A stretch of 64,000 bases of DNA from Prunella strophiata (lineage: Eukaryota; Chordata; Aves; Passeriformes; Prunellidae): assembly GCA_036583965.1 (NCBI GenBank), contig JAZBQD010000017.1:25020385-25084384 (forward strand), given 5' to 3'. The notes beneath the pieces were generated by a model. That model did not search any database and was not told where the DNA came from. It saw only the letters and a list, made by a program, of their open reading frames with translations. A program made the position numbers and the translations under genes. Shown here one piece after another: positions 48,327 to 62,156 of this stretch (positions are counted from its first letter, which is position 1; each line of letters starts with the position of its first letter).

Positions 48327-50599
48327 GTATTATTAACTTTTTTAGCGGTGCAAAAGTTTTTTTTTTTTTAGTTATGGAAATAAATCACAATACCACTGGA
48401 AAAAACAAGCCTAGCTGTTCTATGTGACATTTCAGGCATGCTCAAACTCTGACTGAAGGGGCTTTTAGCGCTTACAACACTGTAAAAAACCTGATGATGT
48501 AAGGACCAAGTCCACCTGAGCACATCTGTTGTATGTACTCAGCAGCATCTGACTTGTAAAACCCACCTCTATCATATCTCAAAAGGGTGACTCAACAGGA
48601 GCTGTGAAACTTTCCCAATATCCTAGGAAAGAAAAGTTAGCTTTTATTCTTCCTTTTCATTTCCTTGAAAAGCCCTCTAAATATGAAAAATATTGGAACT
48701 AATATAAACAGCCAATGTTTTCTTTCTTAATAAATGACAAGTCTTTATAACAAAACCTGTAACACAAATAACTGAAACTTATATAATTGCTCCAGAAGCC
48801 CTCAACCTATTTTGAAACATACATTTCAAATTCATAGAGTCTCAAAACTGGGTAAGTGGGTTAACACTGAGGTTGCTATTTCAATAATACACAAACCTAA
48901 GTGGAAATGGGAAAAAATGAGCAAGACACAGTTCAAACAAACTTCTATTTCTAAGGAGTATCTTATATTTAGGTATTTATAGGAATTTTTCTGGGGAGTT
49001 TTAGGTATGACCTTCTTTGCAGAAAAGCAAATATTTGACGTTTTAGTTCACAAAATTTTTAGACAGTGTCCTGCCATGCCATCTGGTGCTAGCTGGCTGT
49101 TCAGTCAGAGCATTTGCCATGCATCCAGAAACTGTTTTTAGATGGTGTAAGTATGTGCACTTACTAGTTTGAGGTATAATGAATGAAACAGACTAGTCAT
49201 CAGTTACAGAGACCCAAAATCCAAATTAGTCTTTGTTCTTATGTGTGATTCATAACTTTTCCACTTAGGAAGTGATAACTTTGCTCCTTTGTCTCAAATT
49301 TTAAATTACTCTTGCACAATATGAGGTATGAAGTTACTTCATCACACAATATGAAGCATCACAGTTAGTTCTTGGGAGTGCAAGGACTTTAACAGAGATA
49401 ATTTTTATTAAGGTAGCATTGGAGGTCAGCCCTTCACATTTCCATTCTGTTGGCTTTTCCATCACTCCATTCCTTTGTAGAGTAATATTGGTACATATTC
49501 TATAAACTTTTCCTTCTGTCATATTCTACTTGAATCATACCATAAACATACCAACAGGAATATCTGTTCCCTACCATAAATTCCAGAAGAAATGCAAAAA
49601 AAATCTCATACACATTTCAATAGCTGTTATATGAAAAATTATCTGGAAATATGCACCTTTATTTGCTTGAAATTATACATGCCATTTAAGAAAGGGCTGA
49701 ATACATCATTCTCATCTCTGATTCAGACACTATTTCTCTAAACACATGCTCTAGTACTTGAAATATCTTTATCATTAAGTTTGCAAGACACTGATGAATA
49801 AGTATTTTCATACCTATATTCAGCCTGGTTCTCATGAGACTTCAAAATCTCTTTACACCATGGGTGAAACTGGAATGTTTTAAGGCAAATGGAAGAAAAA
49901 AAAAGTGTGAAGAAAGCAAGTACATGACTCCTTCAAAATATGAAAAATAAAGAAGCCTCAAAACAACCATGCTATTAGGCTTTGTTTTCTCTAGTTGAAG
50001 TCTAGGAAATTAAATGTCTAATGCAAACAAGCCATTCATTATTTGGTAATGATGGCTAGAGCAGCTTTTGATTCTCAGACACTGAGGTAAAACCAGAATC
50101 AAGTCACATTAAGAGTGACAACTTCAGCAAAAGGTCGGTATTTCTGGTGTACAAACCAGGACTACTGCCAAGAACTGAATACATTTCCTTTTCTAAAACC
50201 TTATATTATCTTAATAAATATAAAAATCCTTAAAGTAATATTCACAAGTATCCATACTTTTGGTAGACTATGTATTAGTGTATAGTAGTGGTGAGGTAGC
50301 ACATGGAAGCTTTTTCAAATTAAAATAAAAAAGTAACATAGAAGCAATGTGATATTAACAGAATATGTAATGAAGATGTGTATTAACTGCAATTTGAAAA
50401 AAATTCAGTTTTACAATGATTCTGGATGTAGGCAAATGAGAGAGGCAAAAGAAATGAGAAGAGAGAATTTCAACAATCTCTTTCCCAAATATTTGCTCAT
50501 AGACCTCCTGTCAGTGCACCTTGTGGGAAAGATAAGGGACAAACAGCTACCATTCAGGAGACAGGGTAGTTTCTTGGTACAGTATTTAAATAGTAGCAC

Positions 50600-50622
50600 T
50601 TGAGGAAGCAGTGCTTCCTCAA
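50600..50622. repeat. Palindrome, 11-bp arms with 1-nt spacer
   Basis: TTGAGGAAGCA (50600-50610), one G, then the exact complement TGCTTCCTCAA (50612-50622). It lies about 80 bases before a CR1 copy and has no assigned function. Confidence 0.88.
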
Positions 50623-50705
50623 TTTTAATCATTGGTTGACTGATGATATGTGGAGCCCTTCATCAGTAAAACTGTTTTGGGACTGTAACTATCAAAGGAA
50701 GTAAA

Positions 50706-51607
50706 GAATGAGGTTTAAAAGTGCGAAGCTCAGTGACACTAAGTTGTGTGGGAGTGTTGACCTGATGGAGGGCAGGAAGGCTCTGAAGAAAGATCTGGAC
50801 AGTCTGAAACAATGGACTGAGGTCAACTGTATGAAATTCAACAAAGCCCAGTGGCAGATCCTGCCCTTGGGTCACAAAAACACCATGCAGAGCTACAGGC
50901 TGGGACAAAGTGTCAGGAAAGCTGCGCAGCAGAAAAGGTCCTGGGTGAGCTGGTCAATACCCAGCTGACCAAGAGCCAGCATGCATCCAGGTAGTCAAGA
51001 AGGCCAATGGCATCCCAGCCTGTACCAGAAATAGTGTGTCCAGCAGGACCAGGGCAGTGATTATCCCTCTGCACTTGTCACTGGTGAGGCCACACCTTGA
51101 GTGCTGTGCTCACTTCTGGGCCCTTCACTACAAGAAGGACATTGAGGGGTTGGAGTGAGTCCAGAGAAGGGTGAAGGAGCTGATGAAGGGTCCAGAGGTA
51201 ATTCCTAGGAAGAATTACCTAGCTGAGGGAACTGGGTGTGTTCATCCAGGAGAAAAGGAGGCTCAGGGGTGACCTCATTGGTCTCTACAACTGCCTAAAA
51301 AGAGATTGGAGGAGGTAGGGTTGGTCTCTTCTTCCAGGCAACTACTAACAAAACAAGAGGAAATGGCCTCAAAACTGGGCCAGGGGTGGTTTATATTGGA
51401 CATCAGGAAGAATTTCTTCACTGAAAGAGTGATTAGGCATTGGAATAGACTGTGCAGAAAAGTAGTGGTGATACCATCCCTGGGAATGTTCAAGAAATGA
51501 TTGGGTGTTGCACTTTGTGTCATGGTTTAGTGGGCATGGTGATGTTTGATCAAAGGTTGGACCCAATGACCCTGGAAGTATTTTCCAACCTTAATGATTC
51601 TATGATC
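50706..51607 (+). mobile_element. CR1 LINE, 5'-truncated copy
   Basis: This is a plus-strand CR1 starting within the reverse-transcriptase ORF; the frame at 50708 shows a DTKL...GSVD remnant. It runs through the ORF2 end ('gccaatggcatcccagcctgtaccag', 'gaggccacaccttgagtgctgtgctcac') and the 3'UTR ('ggacatcaggaagaatttcttcac'), and ends 'aaccttaatgattctatgatcatt'. It is broken by several stops. The 86- and 99-codon frames within it are remnants. Confidence 0.93.
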
Positions 51608-52649
51608 ATTAATATCAATCAATATCAAACAAATACTCAAGGGACATGTGGAAATTTTAGATCAAAGCTGGGAGAAAAGCCCATCTCCCTTGGAACAGGC
51701 AGATCTCTTCAAATACGTATAATCAGATACCATGACACTGAAATACTATAAAAGGAAAATATAGGCTAGCAATTATGAGGACTAGCAAAAGCCAATGATC
51801 TTGAAACCTATCAAAGTCACTCAGTGTCATCTGTTTGAAAGCAGAGGATGATTATAATTTATTCAGTCTGTCATTAATAGACATATGCTAAAGTACAGAA
51901 TTCAGAGGGTCTGTTTTATGTCATCTGATGAGGGCAGAGAAAGAAAATTCCAGCTAATGATTTCATTGTCATCTCTGGAAATGGATGTTGGAACAAGACT
52001 TGCTACCAGCTATGAATTATGTCATATCTAGTTTTTACAAACAGTGAAATTATGGGAAGATTATTTATGTAGATTATCTCTATTTTGATAAAGGTACTTT
52101 GTCTGGGAAAGGGATAGCCTCAAACTTCTCAACAACTTGTTAATGACTGTGTATCATTACTGAATGTGACATAAGAGCAAATCCCCACAACATTGATTTT
52201 TCTCTACCTGCTGAGAAAGATTGCTTGAAATTCATCTGCATAGGATCTCAATGAGCCATAGTTAAGTCCTCTTCCAGCTGTCTGGGGTCAGATATTTTCT
52301 GATTTAAAAGCCTATCAGTTGTGTTTTTCTCTACTATGTATAGACATTTACTTTAGAGCTCTTGACTAAAGAGACCAAGTTCTCTGCAATTGGATCCTAA
52401 GCTTTTCACCCACTGGGCTACCTGTTCTGTTGTCACTTTACTATCTTGATGCTCTCTTGGCAATGCTTGAAGAGTCTTTGCCAAACTGGCTATGAAATGC
52501 TGCTCCTTGCTGGAAGCTGCCATGGCTGCTGGTGTCTGTGAAGGTTATTAGGGCAGGATGTAGCTCCAGTGCAGAGCAGCAGATCAGCACAGAGTGCCAT
52601 AATTTGTTCTTGGCGAACTCATCTAACCTTCAATGCTTTTAGATTTTTT

Positions 52650-52795
52650 CTGGTTTCTTCAGGAGGTGCCCAAGACCTCGGAAAGCTACAGCTCACTCAT
52701 GTTAATCACAGGTACACATCTGATGTTGCTGCTAGCAGCAAATGAGATGTAATACTGGGCTAGATAGATCCTGTCTAACGTGATATGGCAGCAGT
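52650..52795 (+). mobile_element. Possible ancient LINE (CR1/L3-like) 3' end
   Basis: The stretch 'aatactgggctagatagatcctgtctaacgtg' followed by 'atatggcag' resembles the conserved 3' end of old CR1/L3-clade LINEs found across reptiles and birds, which by memory read 'tactgggctagatgg...tctgacccagtatggcag'. It is strongly diverged, so the boundaries and family are uncertain. Confidence 0.4.
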
Positions 52796-54090
52796 GTATC
52801 TGCTGCACTACAAGGTGACCTTGTACATTTGGTGTGTACTGGTTTAAATTTCACTGAGAGGTTGACCTGTGGCTTTATAAGAAAAGCATTTTACATGCAC
52901 AGATTCCTCAAGCATCATTTAAGTGCCTCACTTTCATAAGAATTATTGATTTAGTGGGAATTACTTAGTCCCAGAAAAAATAAAAATGAGGTAATGCATA
53001 ATACCTGTATGACAAAAGAAAACATCTATATGCATTACATTAAGAATGGTAAGCTTTAAAAAATCCACCATCATGAAAAGCACTTCCCTGCCTTAATGGC
53101 AACAAAATAATAAAGTTGATATATGGATTTTGTGATTTTAAGTGACCTCCTGCTTTGTTCTAAAAGCCCTGACTACAGCAGTCATGCAATAAGCACCAAC
53201 TCTCTTTTCTTCTGAAAGTCTGTCACAGCACTTAAAACACATGCAGGGTTTTTTTTCCTGCTTCATTGAATGCAGAAAAAAGTACAGAGAAGAACTGTTG
53301 TGCAAAATGCTTTGAGACAACACAGAAGCAGGGGGGCACTGAGAGCCTATTCCAAAAAACCTTCACAGTGTATCAGTAAGAGGGAGAAGTAATTCCAGTT
53401 CCATTTACCAAAGCCACTAGGTGTCCCTGCTAACCTGCAGCAGCAGTAGCAGGTTCAAGTCCTGCTGGAAGATACAAACACACTTTATAAACCTGTCCAA
53501 AAAAAAATACCACACACCCAAATCAGGCAGCATCATCTGCCCAGCTGTGCATCACTTCATTGTATTGTCCATTACTTTTACCTTGCAGGCTTTCAGGGAT
53601 GAAATGCTTGCAGGCAAGGTCGGTCAGTACTAGTCAACTGCAGTTTCCTGTTCATTAAATAAACCAGGTATGTCCTTGGCAAATGTGTTTTGAGACTGGA
53701 AACTTTCTGAGACCACACAGTTCTCAATCAAAAGCCAGGAAGTTTTCAGTGGTGTCCATTGCATTCAGTGCATTAAAATGAATAATGCAGCATTATTGAA
53801 AAGGGCACAGATGCTGTTCTTTCATTACTGACTAAGACAAATATATTAAGGGGCCTTTTTTTTTTTTTTTGCTGCTCCATTTTTTTCAGTTTTGTTATAT
53901 GATAGCACATGATTTGATTTAAAATCTCATTTCTGGGAAGGAACAGTTTTTTCAGTAAATCATATGCAGATTTAGGGACTCTTCAAGCAAGTGTAAGATA
54001 TTGCAGTGTGTTATTTTAAAAGAGCTTATATTGCAATTAAATAAATAAGATGTTTATTATTAACATTACTGGGAACAGTGCTCACCCAGT

Positions 54091-54128
54091 GTTGCACTTC
54101 CAACCTTATCTATTCTATGATTCTATGC
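54091..54128 (+). mobile_element. Very short CR1 3'-terminal fragment
   Basis: 'gttgcacttccaaccttatc' followed by 'tattctatgattctatgc' matches the last bases of CR1 and its octamer tail as seen in the 50706-51607 copy. It is an extreme 5' truncation, which is common for CR1. Confidence 0.65.
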
Positions 54129-56831
54129 TTCTTCTAATACTGACACAAAAAGAATACTTCTTAAATGTAGTCTAATATCATGCAGTAGCAGATAACTCCC
54201 TCTAACTTGCTCTCTACAAATTAGATCTTCACAAACCCTAATATTTTATTCATAGGTGGCAGTTTGTCTTTTTTTGCCCTAGGAAAGGACTCTTTTCTTC
54301 TCTAGGAAAGAAGAAAAAAAAAAAATGCATCAAAAGTTTATCCTTCCTCTTGCCCCCTTCAAACAGAAAAAAACCAAACGCTCTGTTTTCCTAAAATCTT
54401 CTGTATTTTTTCGATGCCCAAAATGTCTGGGCATGATGGTAACTCACTGAAATTACAATCTGACTATGTCCTACTTATGTGAGCTGGGATTTCTACAAGC
54501 TGCATTGCTTCCCTCTGGGATGCATCAGTATCTTTTCCTAAAAAGACACGGTTTATTTTGCAAGAATAAAACAATTATGTTACACTCTAATAAGAATAGT
54601 TCTGCTAGAAAGATGAAGCTGCAAAAAACCCCTTGCAGTAACTGGCAGAATGCTAGTGCCCACTTCACCAAAAATAAAAAAAAATCAAAACAACAAAAGG
54701 TAATATTCAGTAGTTTGCTGAAAATCTTATTACAGAGCATGTGAAAATATACATGTGCTATTTACAGTGCCAATTATGTGTGTTTTTTTTTTTTTTTTCC
54801 TTACTGAAAATACATCCATATACATTTTTTGTGTTTTTTTTTTATTTTTTCATCCCACTTTTATGTGATCATTTGGTTTTAAAGTTTCAGGTGTTTGATA
54901 CCAGGCCTCAGAACATAATCTGCTCATTTTTCCTCACTGGTGATGATTCTTACTTTTACACTGCAATTCATTACTAGAAAAACCTTTCCATTTTCACTAG
55001 CAAAATTTTTTCACAGTCAGTTTATGTGGAAATTCTGAAGAAAATCAGTGTGACTTTTAGAAGATTCATTGACTGACTTCTTCTAAAACATAAGAGCCCT
55101 TTAAATCTCCAAGGTAGTACAGCTTAATTCTGTGGCTATAAAAGCAAAAAACACATTGGATTTTTACTCACTACTGTTGGTTGCCCTCTTGGCCTTCTCT
55201 AATGTATGTACAAGACTTAAAAGCAATGGAGATAAGTGCTTAATGAATGCTATCAAGTTTTCAATATTAACTTTATGCAACAGATGGTTCTTAGGCAAAA
55301 TAGGAGCAATGAAATATTTAAGAAATCACTATTATTTATGAAAAATTTCAACCATTACTTACTTAGGTTGATGGTGATTAATATAGAGCTGAGGCCAGTT
55401 GTATTGTTCTGCTCCTGATGAATACTTATAACACTCTAAGACACTACACACAATATATTTATGCTAGAAAGAAACACCCTGGTGCAGCCTGCCCTACCAT
55501 TGACCAGGGCTGTCCTCTCAGTTCATTGCTGGCATTCATGCACTGCTAATCCTGGACCTTTAAAAATAATACTCTAACTGCAATACTATCAAATGCAAGC
55601 AAAGTTCAGGTCAGAATTCTTAGTAAGAATAATATAAACCAATAAGGTATAGGATGAAATCTCAGCAGATGGGTAAGCACAAGAGCTAACAAGGCCTCAC
55701 ATGTCATCAGTGTAGCATGCATCTTCAAAATAAAAGGGAGTCTTTGTGGGAATCAACTTTAACACTGCAAAGAAAACTCTTAGCCTTGACACAAAGGAAT
55801 TGTTTTGTAAACATCAAGCTCAGAAGCCTTTTATTTTTTTAACTTTTCCCTTTCCTTCCTTTTGTTTTGTTGTTCCAGTCAACCACAGTAAGACATGATT
55901 GACAATTCCTCAGTGATGCTGTGTTTCAAAGATCACTCAGATTTCTAGGGTCTTCACTGGACCAGCTCTGTGGGAAGAGACCAAGATATAGGGAAGGGCA
56001 GGCTGGTGTCTGCAGGAGGCAATCCTTCTGCAAGAATAAAGCTGTATAATAAGAAGCAACAGGATGCAACAGGAGAATAAAATAACAAAGAGTAGAGATG
56101 AAGGGGAAAATAGAATAGAAGCAAAAACATAGTAACACAGGACAGGTTATGACCCAATAATAGAGGAGCTGGGGAAAAAGAGAGCTAGTGAAAAGGATGC
56201 CTGTTCTCCTAAAATGCAAAAAGAGAAGTAAAGGTATAAAAGATGAAAGAGACTGCATTTTTCCAGGTTCAAGACTTTATTTATTACTCTGTTAGACAAG
56301 CCACTGCTGTTCTATTTAACTTGATCATAATCCCTGAATAAAGTGGGATTTACCACCTTAGCTAAATCAAACAAAAAAAGGAAAAAAAAATCTTAAAAGC
56401 AGATTGTTTGTGATTGAGACAAAAAGATGGAATCTCATAGCAAGGCCACTGGGATGTGCAGAAAAGTTTTAAGGCTCAGATTGGGATTCAGGAAGTACAG
56501 GCACATACCTGGCCTCTGCCACTGGTGCTCAACTCGGGTCAGAGTAACTCTCAGGTCCTGGTCTTGCATTATTCTTAGTTCTTCAACACAGCCTTCCTCT
56601 CACCACTTTCCTTGTTTGTGTAATTGATCTGTAAGCCATTTGGGAACTGACAGCCTCTTGCCATAAGAGCGTGAACTGCTGACAGCCTTTTAGCTCTCAG
56701 TCAAGTGTTAACTGCTGCTTCTTCACAAACCTGTAACTCACATAAAAATCCCTTTTGATTTTCTCTCTGCTCAGCATTTCTCTCTGCTCACCCTGCCCCT
56801 GGCAATGGGCTGTAGACTGGTACCATGGTCC

Positions 56832-56873
56832 TGTGTGTTTGTTTGTGTGTGTGTGTGTGCATGTGTGCGTGTG
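56832..56873. repeat. GT-rich microsatellite
   Basis: GT/GTTT units with a run of about seven GT repeats and interruptions. On the minus strand it gives the His-Thr run of a shadow ORF. Confidence 0.9.
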
Positions 56874-57307
56874 CAACACCATCTGCACTGCTGTTGCCAG
56901 CTCCCTGTGTGCAAATGGCATCATGTTGCCCTGTGAACAGACAGCTACTTCCAACATTGCCTCCCTGATTGGTTCTGAGGGTCCCGAGCATCTCCCCTCC
57001 TTCATGTGGTGTGTGCAGAACAGACTGGCTGCAGCCAGCTGAGAGTTAGGGAAGGGATGCCTGACTGCACTGGAGTGTGGCACAAAGAGGAGACACGATT
57101 CCCTCTTGTTCAGCAAGTTTCCCCATGGCTGAGCTCCTGTGTGAGGGGTCATGGCTGCTGGTTAACTAAGAAATGTGAAAGAAAGATATTTTTCATATCC
57201 CTAGATAATTTACCTTCCAAAAAACGTCCCACTTCCTTACTTACACAACAACTTCTTTGGTATTAGTGCTGTGAAAAGCAGTGTTGGCATTTGCAAAACA
57301 CAACCTA

Positions 57308-57872
57308 AATCATAGAATCATAAAACATCCTGAGTTGGAAGGGGCCCATCAGGATTATGGAGTCCAACTCCTGGCCCTGCACAGGAAACCCCAAAGAGTC
57401 ACCCCATGTACCTGAGAGCATTGTCCAAATGCTTTTTGAACCCTGTCAGGCTGTGGTGCTGTGACCACTTCCTTGTGATTGGGCCTTTTCTGGTGCCCAA
57501 CCACACACTGGATGAAAAATCTTTTTCTAATACCCTACTTAAACCTCCCCTGATGCAACTTCAGGCCATTCCCTCACATTTTGTCACCAGTCACAGGAAA
57601 GAGATCAGTGCCTGCCCCTCCTCTTCCCTTCACAAGGAAGTTGTAACTGCAGTGAGGTCTCCCCTCAGTCTCTTCTTCTCCAGACTGAACAGCCCAAGTG
57701 ACCTCAGCCACTTCTCACATGGCTTCCCCTCAAGGCTCTTCACCATCCTCACAGCTCCCCCTTGGATGCACTCTAAGAGCTTAATGTCTTTCTTATATTG
57801 TGGTACCCAAGAGTGCCCCCAGCACTCAAGGTGAGGTTGCACCAGTGCAGAGCAGAAAGGGACAATCATATT
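57308..57872 (-). mobile_element. CR1 LINE, 5'-truncated copy
   Basis: The plus strand begins 'aatcatagaatcataaaaca' and continues 'ttggaaggggcccatcagga', 'agtccaactcctggccctgcac', 'ctgtgaccacttccttg' and 'cagcactcaaggtgaggttgc', the reverse complement of a CR1 3' region. It ends near 57872 at 'gggacaatca', where the T-rich sequence starts. The 142-codon plus frame at 57406-57834 is the antisense of this LINE, not a gene. Confidence 0.93.
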
Positions 57873-59778
57873 TTTTTTCCAAAGTTTTTCTGGGTTTGTT
57901 GCTTAGTTCCACAAAGCTAGCACTGCTCTTACTTTTCAGCATGTGATTCTGAGACCATTTTTATTAACATGAGCCACATGTACACTGATGTTTCTTATCT
58001 TTGCATCTGTGGTTTTGTGAGGGCATAAAAACTGTGGTGCACTCAGAAGTATTCTTAATGGGAAAAAAAGGAATGCAGCAAATATTTTTTGTTTAGATTA
58101 AAAATATTTTGAATTTTCTACCCATGTTGGCTTCAGCATAACAGAAATAAGCCCATGGAAGAGGCTTATCAGCCTCAGGGACCATAGTCAGCCATGTACA
58201 GTGTGTCACCATCATTCACTTTCTATTAAAACCACTACAACTTGTACACTGGACTCAGCTCCTATTATGTCTTTGCTGCGAATCATTAACTCGGTGGCCT
58301 CAGAGTCACACCAAGAAGGCTGCTTCTGTTGATAAGCAAGTATCACTGAGATGAAAGGAGACAAGGTAAAGCATTGGTCTGTAAGACAGAAGGACAGTGC
58401 CATTCACCTCAAGTGTTATCAATTATGTAAAGGTGGTTACTTCTGAGGAGAAACTTGTGGGAAGTTAGATTGCTTGAACATATTTATCTGACATAATAAG
58501 GAGTCTGAATGCAAATTAAATACATAAACAAAAAAAAAAAGTCAGCACATTTTCATGAGCTTTAATAATAAATTTCCTCTGTATTTCTGAAAACAGTGTC
58601 AAGTGATAGATTTTAAAATGGGGCTTAGATTTAAATAGATTTTAAAATAGCAGCAGTCTGACCACATGGAACAGAAGGCTAATAAAACGGACAGATAGGG
58701 AAAAAAGGATGTGAAAAGAAATCCATGTGAATGAGGAAAAGAACTCACACAAAAGAAATATCCTATACAGCTAATAACTAGAAAAGAACAGCAAGCTAGA
58801 AAGTTTATAGTATTGTACTCAGAGATTTGGATTTTATCAAAGCTATGTCAAACAGTTCAGCACAGGAAGATTTTCAAGACAAAATTAAAATGTATAGTTA
58901 ACGTAGGAGAAGTTTTTGCACAGATACTGGTCTATGTACACTTTATTCCTGTTTAAAATATTTTACTTTCCTGTGTGCATCTCAGTGAGGCCTGCAGTGA
59001 GAAGTCACAGTATTTCTACGTGTGACAACTGTGCACATTCTATCTCAAACCTCTTGTCTCTTCAGAATGAAAACACCTATGCTGAATTATAAACACCTGC
59101 CTCTGACTGCAAATAAATGAGGCAAAAAGAAAACAAACAAAAAAACACCCACAAACAGTTTTCCAATAGTTAACTTCAAAACTAAGGAAGTCTAGAAAAT
59201 TCTTCTGCTACAATATCACAATGATGATGAGTGAAAACACTAAATGTCATCACAGTTGAGGCATCAACAATTACTTCTAGCTATCTGGGCTGATAGGTGA
59301 ATCCAATCTCCTGGTAGTAAGAGTGGTGAAGATATGAAAAATTCACATCTGCCTATTTCCATTTACAGGAGAGGTGCAGACATGCAGAACTTTTCTCCAG
59401 CTACCTCTACTTCCTTGAGAGAATTTCAGTAAGAATATTATGCTTAGTTCAGAAAACTGATTATACCTTTGATTGTATACCTTTGATTTGGTGTCATTAG
59501 CTAAATGCTTCTTCTCAAAATGAACTGCCAGAAAATCTGCAGCTCAGGCAGCAGTTTTTCATAAGCAAAGTCAGCAGAACTGAACAACCAGAGGTATGTG
59601 TGAGGGCGTATGAACAAGGTGAGCTATCATCCCAGTATCACTGTGGCTGTCACATATGGTGGTCTTAGCTTTAGTATCATGACTTTTGTTTCAAACTGGT
59701 TTCTCTGTCACTTTCATTACTTTCATTTATTTAGTTCCATAAGCCAAGAATAATAGAAATAAGTTCAGAAAAGCCATT

Positions 59779-59818
59779 ATATATATAGATATAGACAGAT
59801 AGATATAGATGTAGATTT
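59779..59818. repeat. ATAG/ATAT-rich microsatellite
   Basis: An imperfect series of TATATAGATATAGACAGATA units. Confidence 0.8.
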
Positions 59819-62112
59819 AAATAAGGTATATATGTAAAGCAACATCTAGTTTATCAGCCTGAGGGTATCCTCCATTCAATAATTCTCCAAATGTCTGTCT
59901 TGAGGTTTTCAAAATTTACCATTTTTGATTTGGTTAAGCATTTTTAGTCTAATTTTATGACACCACAAGACCAACCTCTTGTGCTAGCACAATTTTTCCC
60001 ATGTCATCTTCAGATTAGAGAAGATCATAGAACTGTAATTATCTAGAAAAGAACTGAGATAGTATGAGGATGCCTTTCTCTGTGAATCTCTGCAATGAAA
60101 TTTACCCCCAAATGAAAAATGAGGAAAGTGCTTTGCTGCAATTTTTGAACTCCCAGGTGTAGAGACCCAGTCAATCTGGAAACCAAGGTAACCTTACTAG
60201 ACCCAATAGCATCAACATACAGAGTCAAGACAAGAGTGCCAAACAGAACATTTTCCCAGAAGATGGGATAAGGAGGTACCAGTCATAGTTCCTACTATAA
60301 AGATGTTTCTTAGCAGATTGAATGCACAATGCTGCTTACTCAGACTCTCTGTTATAATCTCACTGACCTTCTACCAATTTTAACTAGGTCTGACAAGAGC
60401 TTACTTCAGTACTTCAATACTTCAGTGCTTTCTTCCCATTCCTTCTTTCAAACTCTGCATACCCTTTCTGCTGTTCTGAAAATAAGACATACTGCTGGTG
60501 CTGTGCTCAGAGCTCAGACTGCAGATGCCAGGCTGCAAAAATCTGCATACACTGATTGTGGATACAAAGGAACATATCCCCACATCATGAGGAGAGAAGG
60601 AAACCTATTGCATCCTATAGATATTTGCTGTGCTTCCTAGCTAGGAAGTCTGCTTCTCTATCACTTACAATCACAACAAAACACATTAAATCAATATGCT
60701 CTATTTTATAAAGGAAATTATTTTACCTTGTAGAGATTCAAAAGTCTAAAGAAAATACCCTTTTAATATCATGTTTTAACTTCACAAAATAAAGTCTCAT
60801 TCAATTTACAGCCAGTATCTTAGTGCCTTTGCAACCAGTATATTCATGTCAGCAATCAGATCCATGAATATTTTTTCTGTTTAATAGGTATAATTTCCAT
60901 GAATCACTAATGGAATCAGTAGGAAGATATAATACACATGCAAAAAAAAAAAATGAGGTGGTGCCCTTCAGAATCCTGGAGGGGTTTCATCAGCACAAAC
61001 CAGTCTGCTTCTTTACTTTACAAAGCCAGGGTTTTTCTCTCAAGTAGGAATTTCACAGCAATCTGTAATGCAGCTCTGGGAGAACACACTGTCATTTTAT
61101 TCATATTTTGTGAACAATATTTAATTTTTAAAAATCAACTGTTTTAGCTTTTCTAAAGCTTAGATATATGGAAATAAAGCTGTTTCTTAGCCTGGAAAAA
61201 CATTAAGCAGTTTGGCTAATACAGCCATTTTTTCCTCCAGATTTAATGCAAGGTAATTGGGTGTAAATGCTCAGGTCGTATGTTGGCTCTAGAGGACTGA
61301 ATAATTGGAAAGAGAATTAGTTCATTAATGCTCTAAGAACTTACCAGTACTTCATCACAAAGAGAAAGGAGTAGGAATAATTCAGCCACAGTAGAGCTTT
61401 ATTTCAGTCATAAACTGTAAGCAAGATTCAGCACTTTGATTTTCCTAGAGCTCCACATTGACTTTAATTGGCTTTGGATCAAGGACTACACTAAGCCTCT
61501 TCATGTTTGGTGTTTATAGACCACATTCTGTCTGTGAGGCATAATCATATACATTTAAAAGGGCTTATCACTGCCTAGTGATAACTGCAGGTTATCACCT
61601 TTTCCCCTGAAACAAGGCAAGAATCAGCAGTAGACTCTCACTATTAATTATCCATATCTTTCTGTCCTGTTTCCTGCCACCCGTAAAAACTCCTCCCCAA
61701 TAACCTACACTCTCAAAGGACTGCTATGTATTTTAGTTACAAATCTTCAACAATCCATTTGAGGAAGAAGAGTCTCTACAGATACTTATTTTCCCAGCAC
61801 AGCACCTCCATTATGGGAGGGACATTTTTCAGTCCATAAGAATTCTCTTGGCACACACAGAAAAAGACAAAAATTTGCTCCCTTTTGAGTGCACAATGGC
61901 TTAGCAGTTACTCCTTTTCAGTTAGGGAGGTGGGTACATTGAGAGCAGCTTCTGGGGCTCAGTGTACCCTTAATTTGAATAAACCAAGAGCTAGTGAAAC
62001 ATGGGCATTTCCATCTTAATGCAGTCATCCGGAAAATGCAAAGGCATCTTTTGGTTCAACCGAAAAGGAAAAACAGATCCTGTATGAAACTTAACATCAT
62101 GTAGACTGATGA

Positions 62113-62156
62113 GCATGCAGTGACTACATATCACATGCAGTGACTATGCATCACGC
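62113..62156. repeat. Imperfect tandem duplication, about 22-bp unit
   Basis: The motif CATGCAGTGACTA followed by an 'atatcac' or 'tgcatcac' variant occurs twice in tandem. Confidence 0.75.

Larger units (their letters stand above)
43112..50705. other. Intronic sequence, no gene recognised
   Basis: AT-rich sequence with chance ORFs only. The longest, the 142-codon minus frame at 47730-48158, has no domain. It contains the tandem repeat at 46301-46372, a short CR1 tail at 46543-46574, the 16-bp duplication at 48295-48326 and the palindrome at 50600-50622. Confidence 0.6.
51608..57307. other. Intronic sequence, no gene recognised
   Basis: AT-rich sequence with poly(T) runs (near 53858 and 54783), the ancient LINE tail at 52650-52795, a CR1 tail at 54091-54128 and the GT-rich tract at 56832-56873. 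The 151-codon minus frame at 56697-57152 runs through that microsatellite and has no domain, so it is treated as chance. Confidence 0.6.

Noticed and set aside
53450..53475. tRNA-like B box: GGTTCAAGTCC flanked by a 5-bp GCAGG/CCTGC stem
   Set aside because: It looks like a tRNA T-arm, but no A box, anticodon arm or matching acceptor stem could be found in the 50-80 bases upstream. It is probably chance; a tRNA covariance search would settle it.
56697..57152. 151-codon minus-strand ORF
   Set aside because: It runs through the GT microsatellite, giving a His/Thr repeat, and has no domain or exon signals.
57406..57834. 142-codon plus-strand ORF
   Set aside because: It lies wholly inside and antisense to a CR1 LINE copy.
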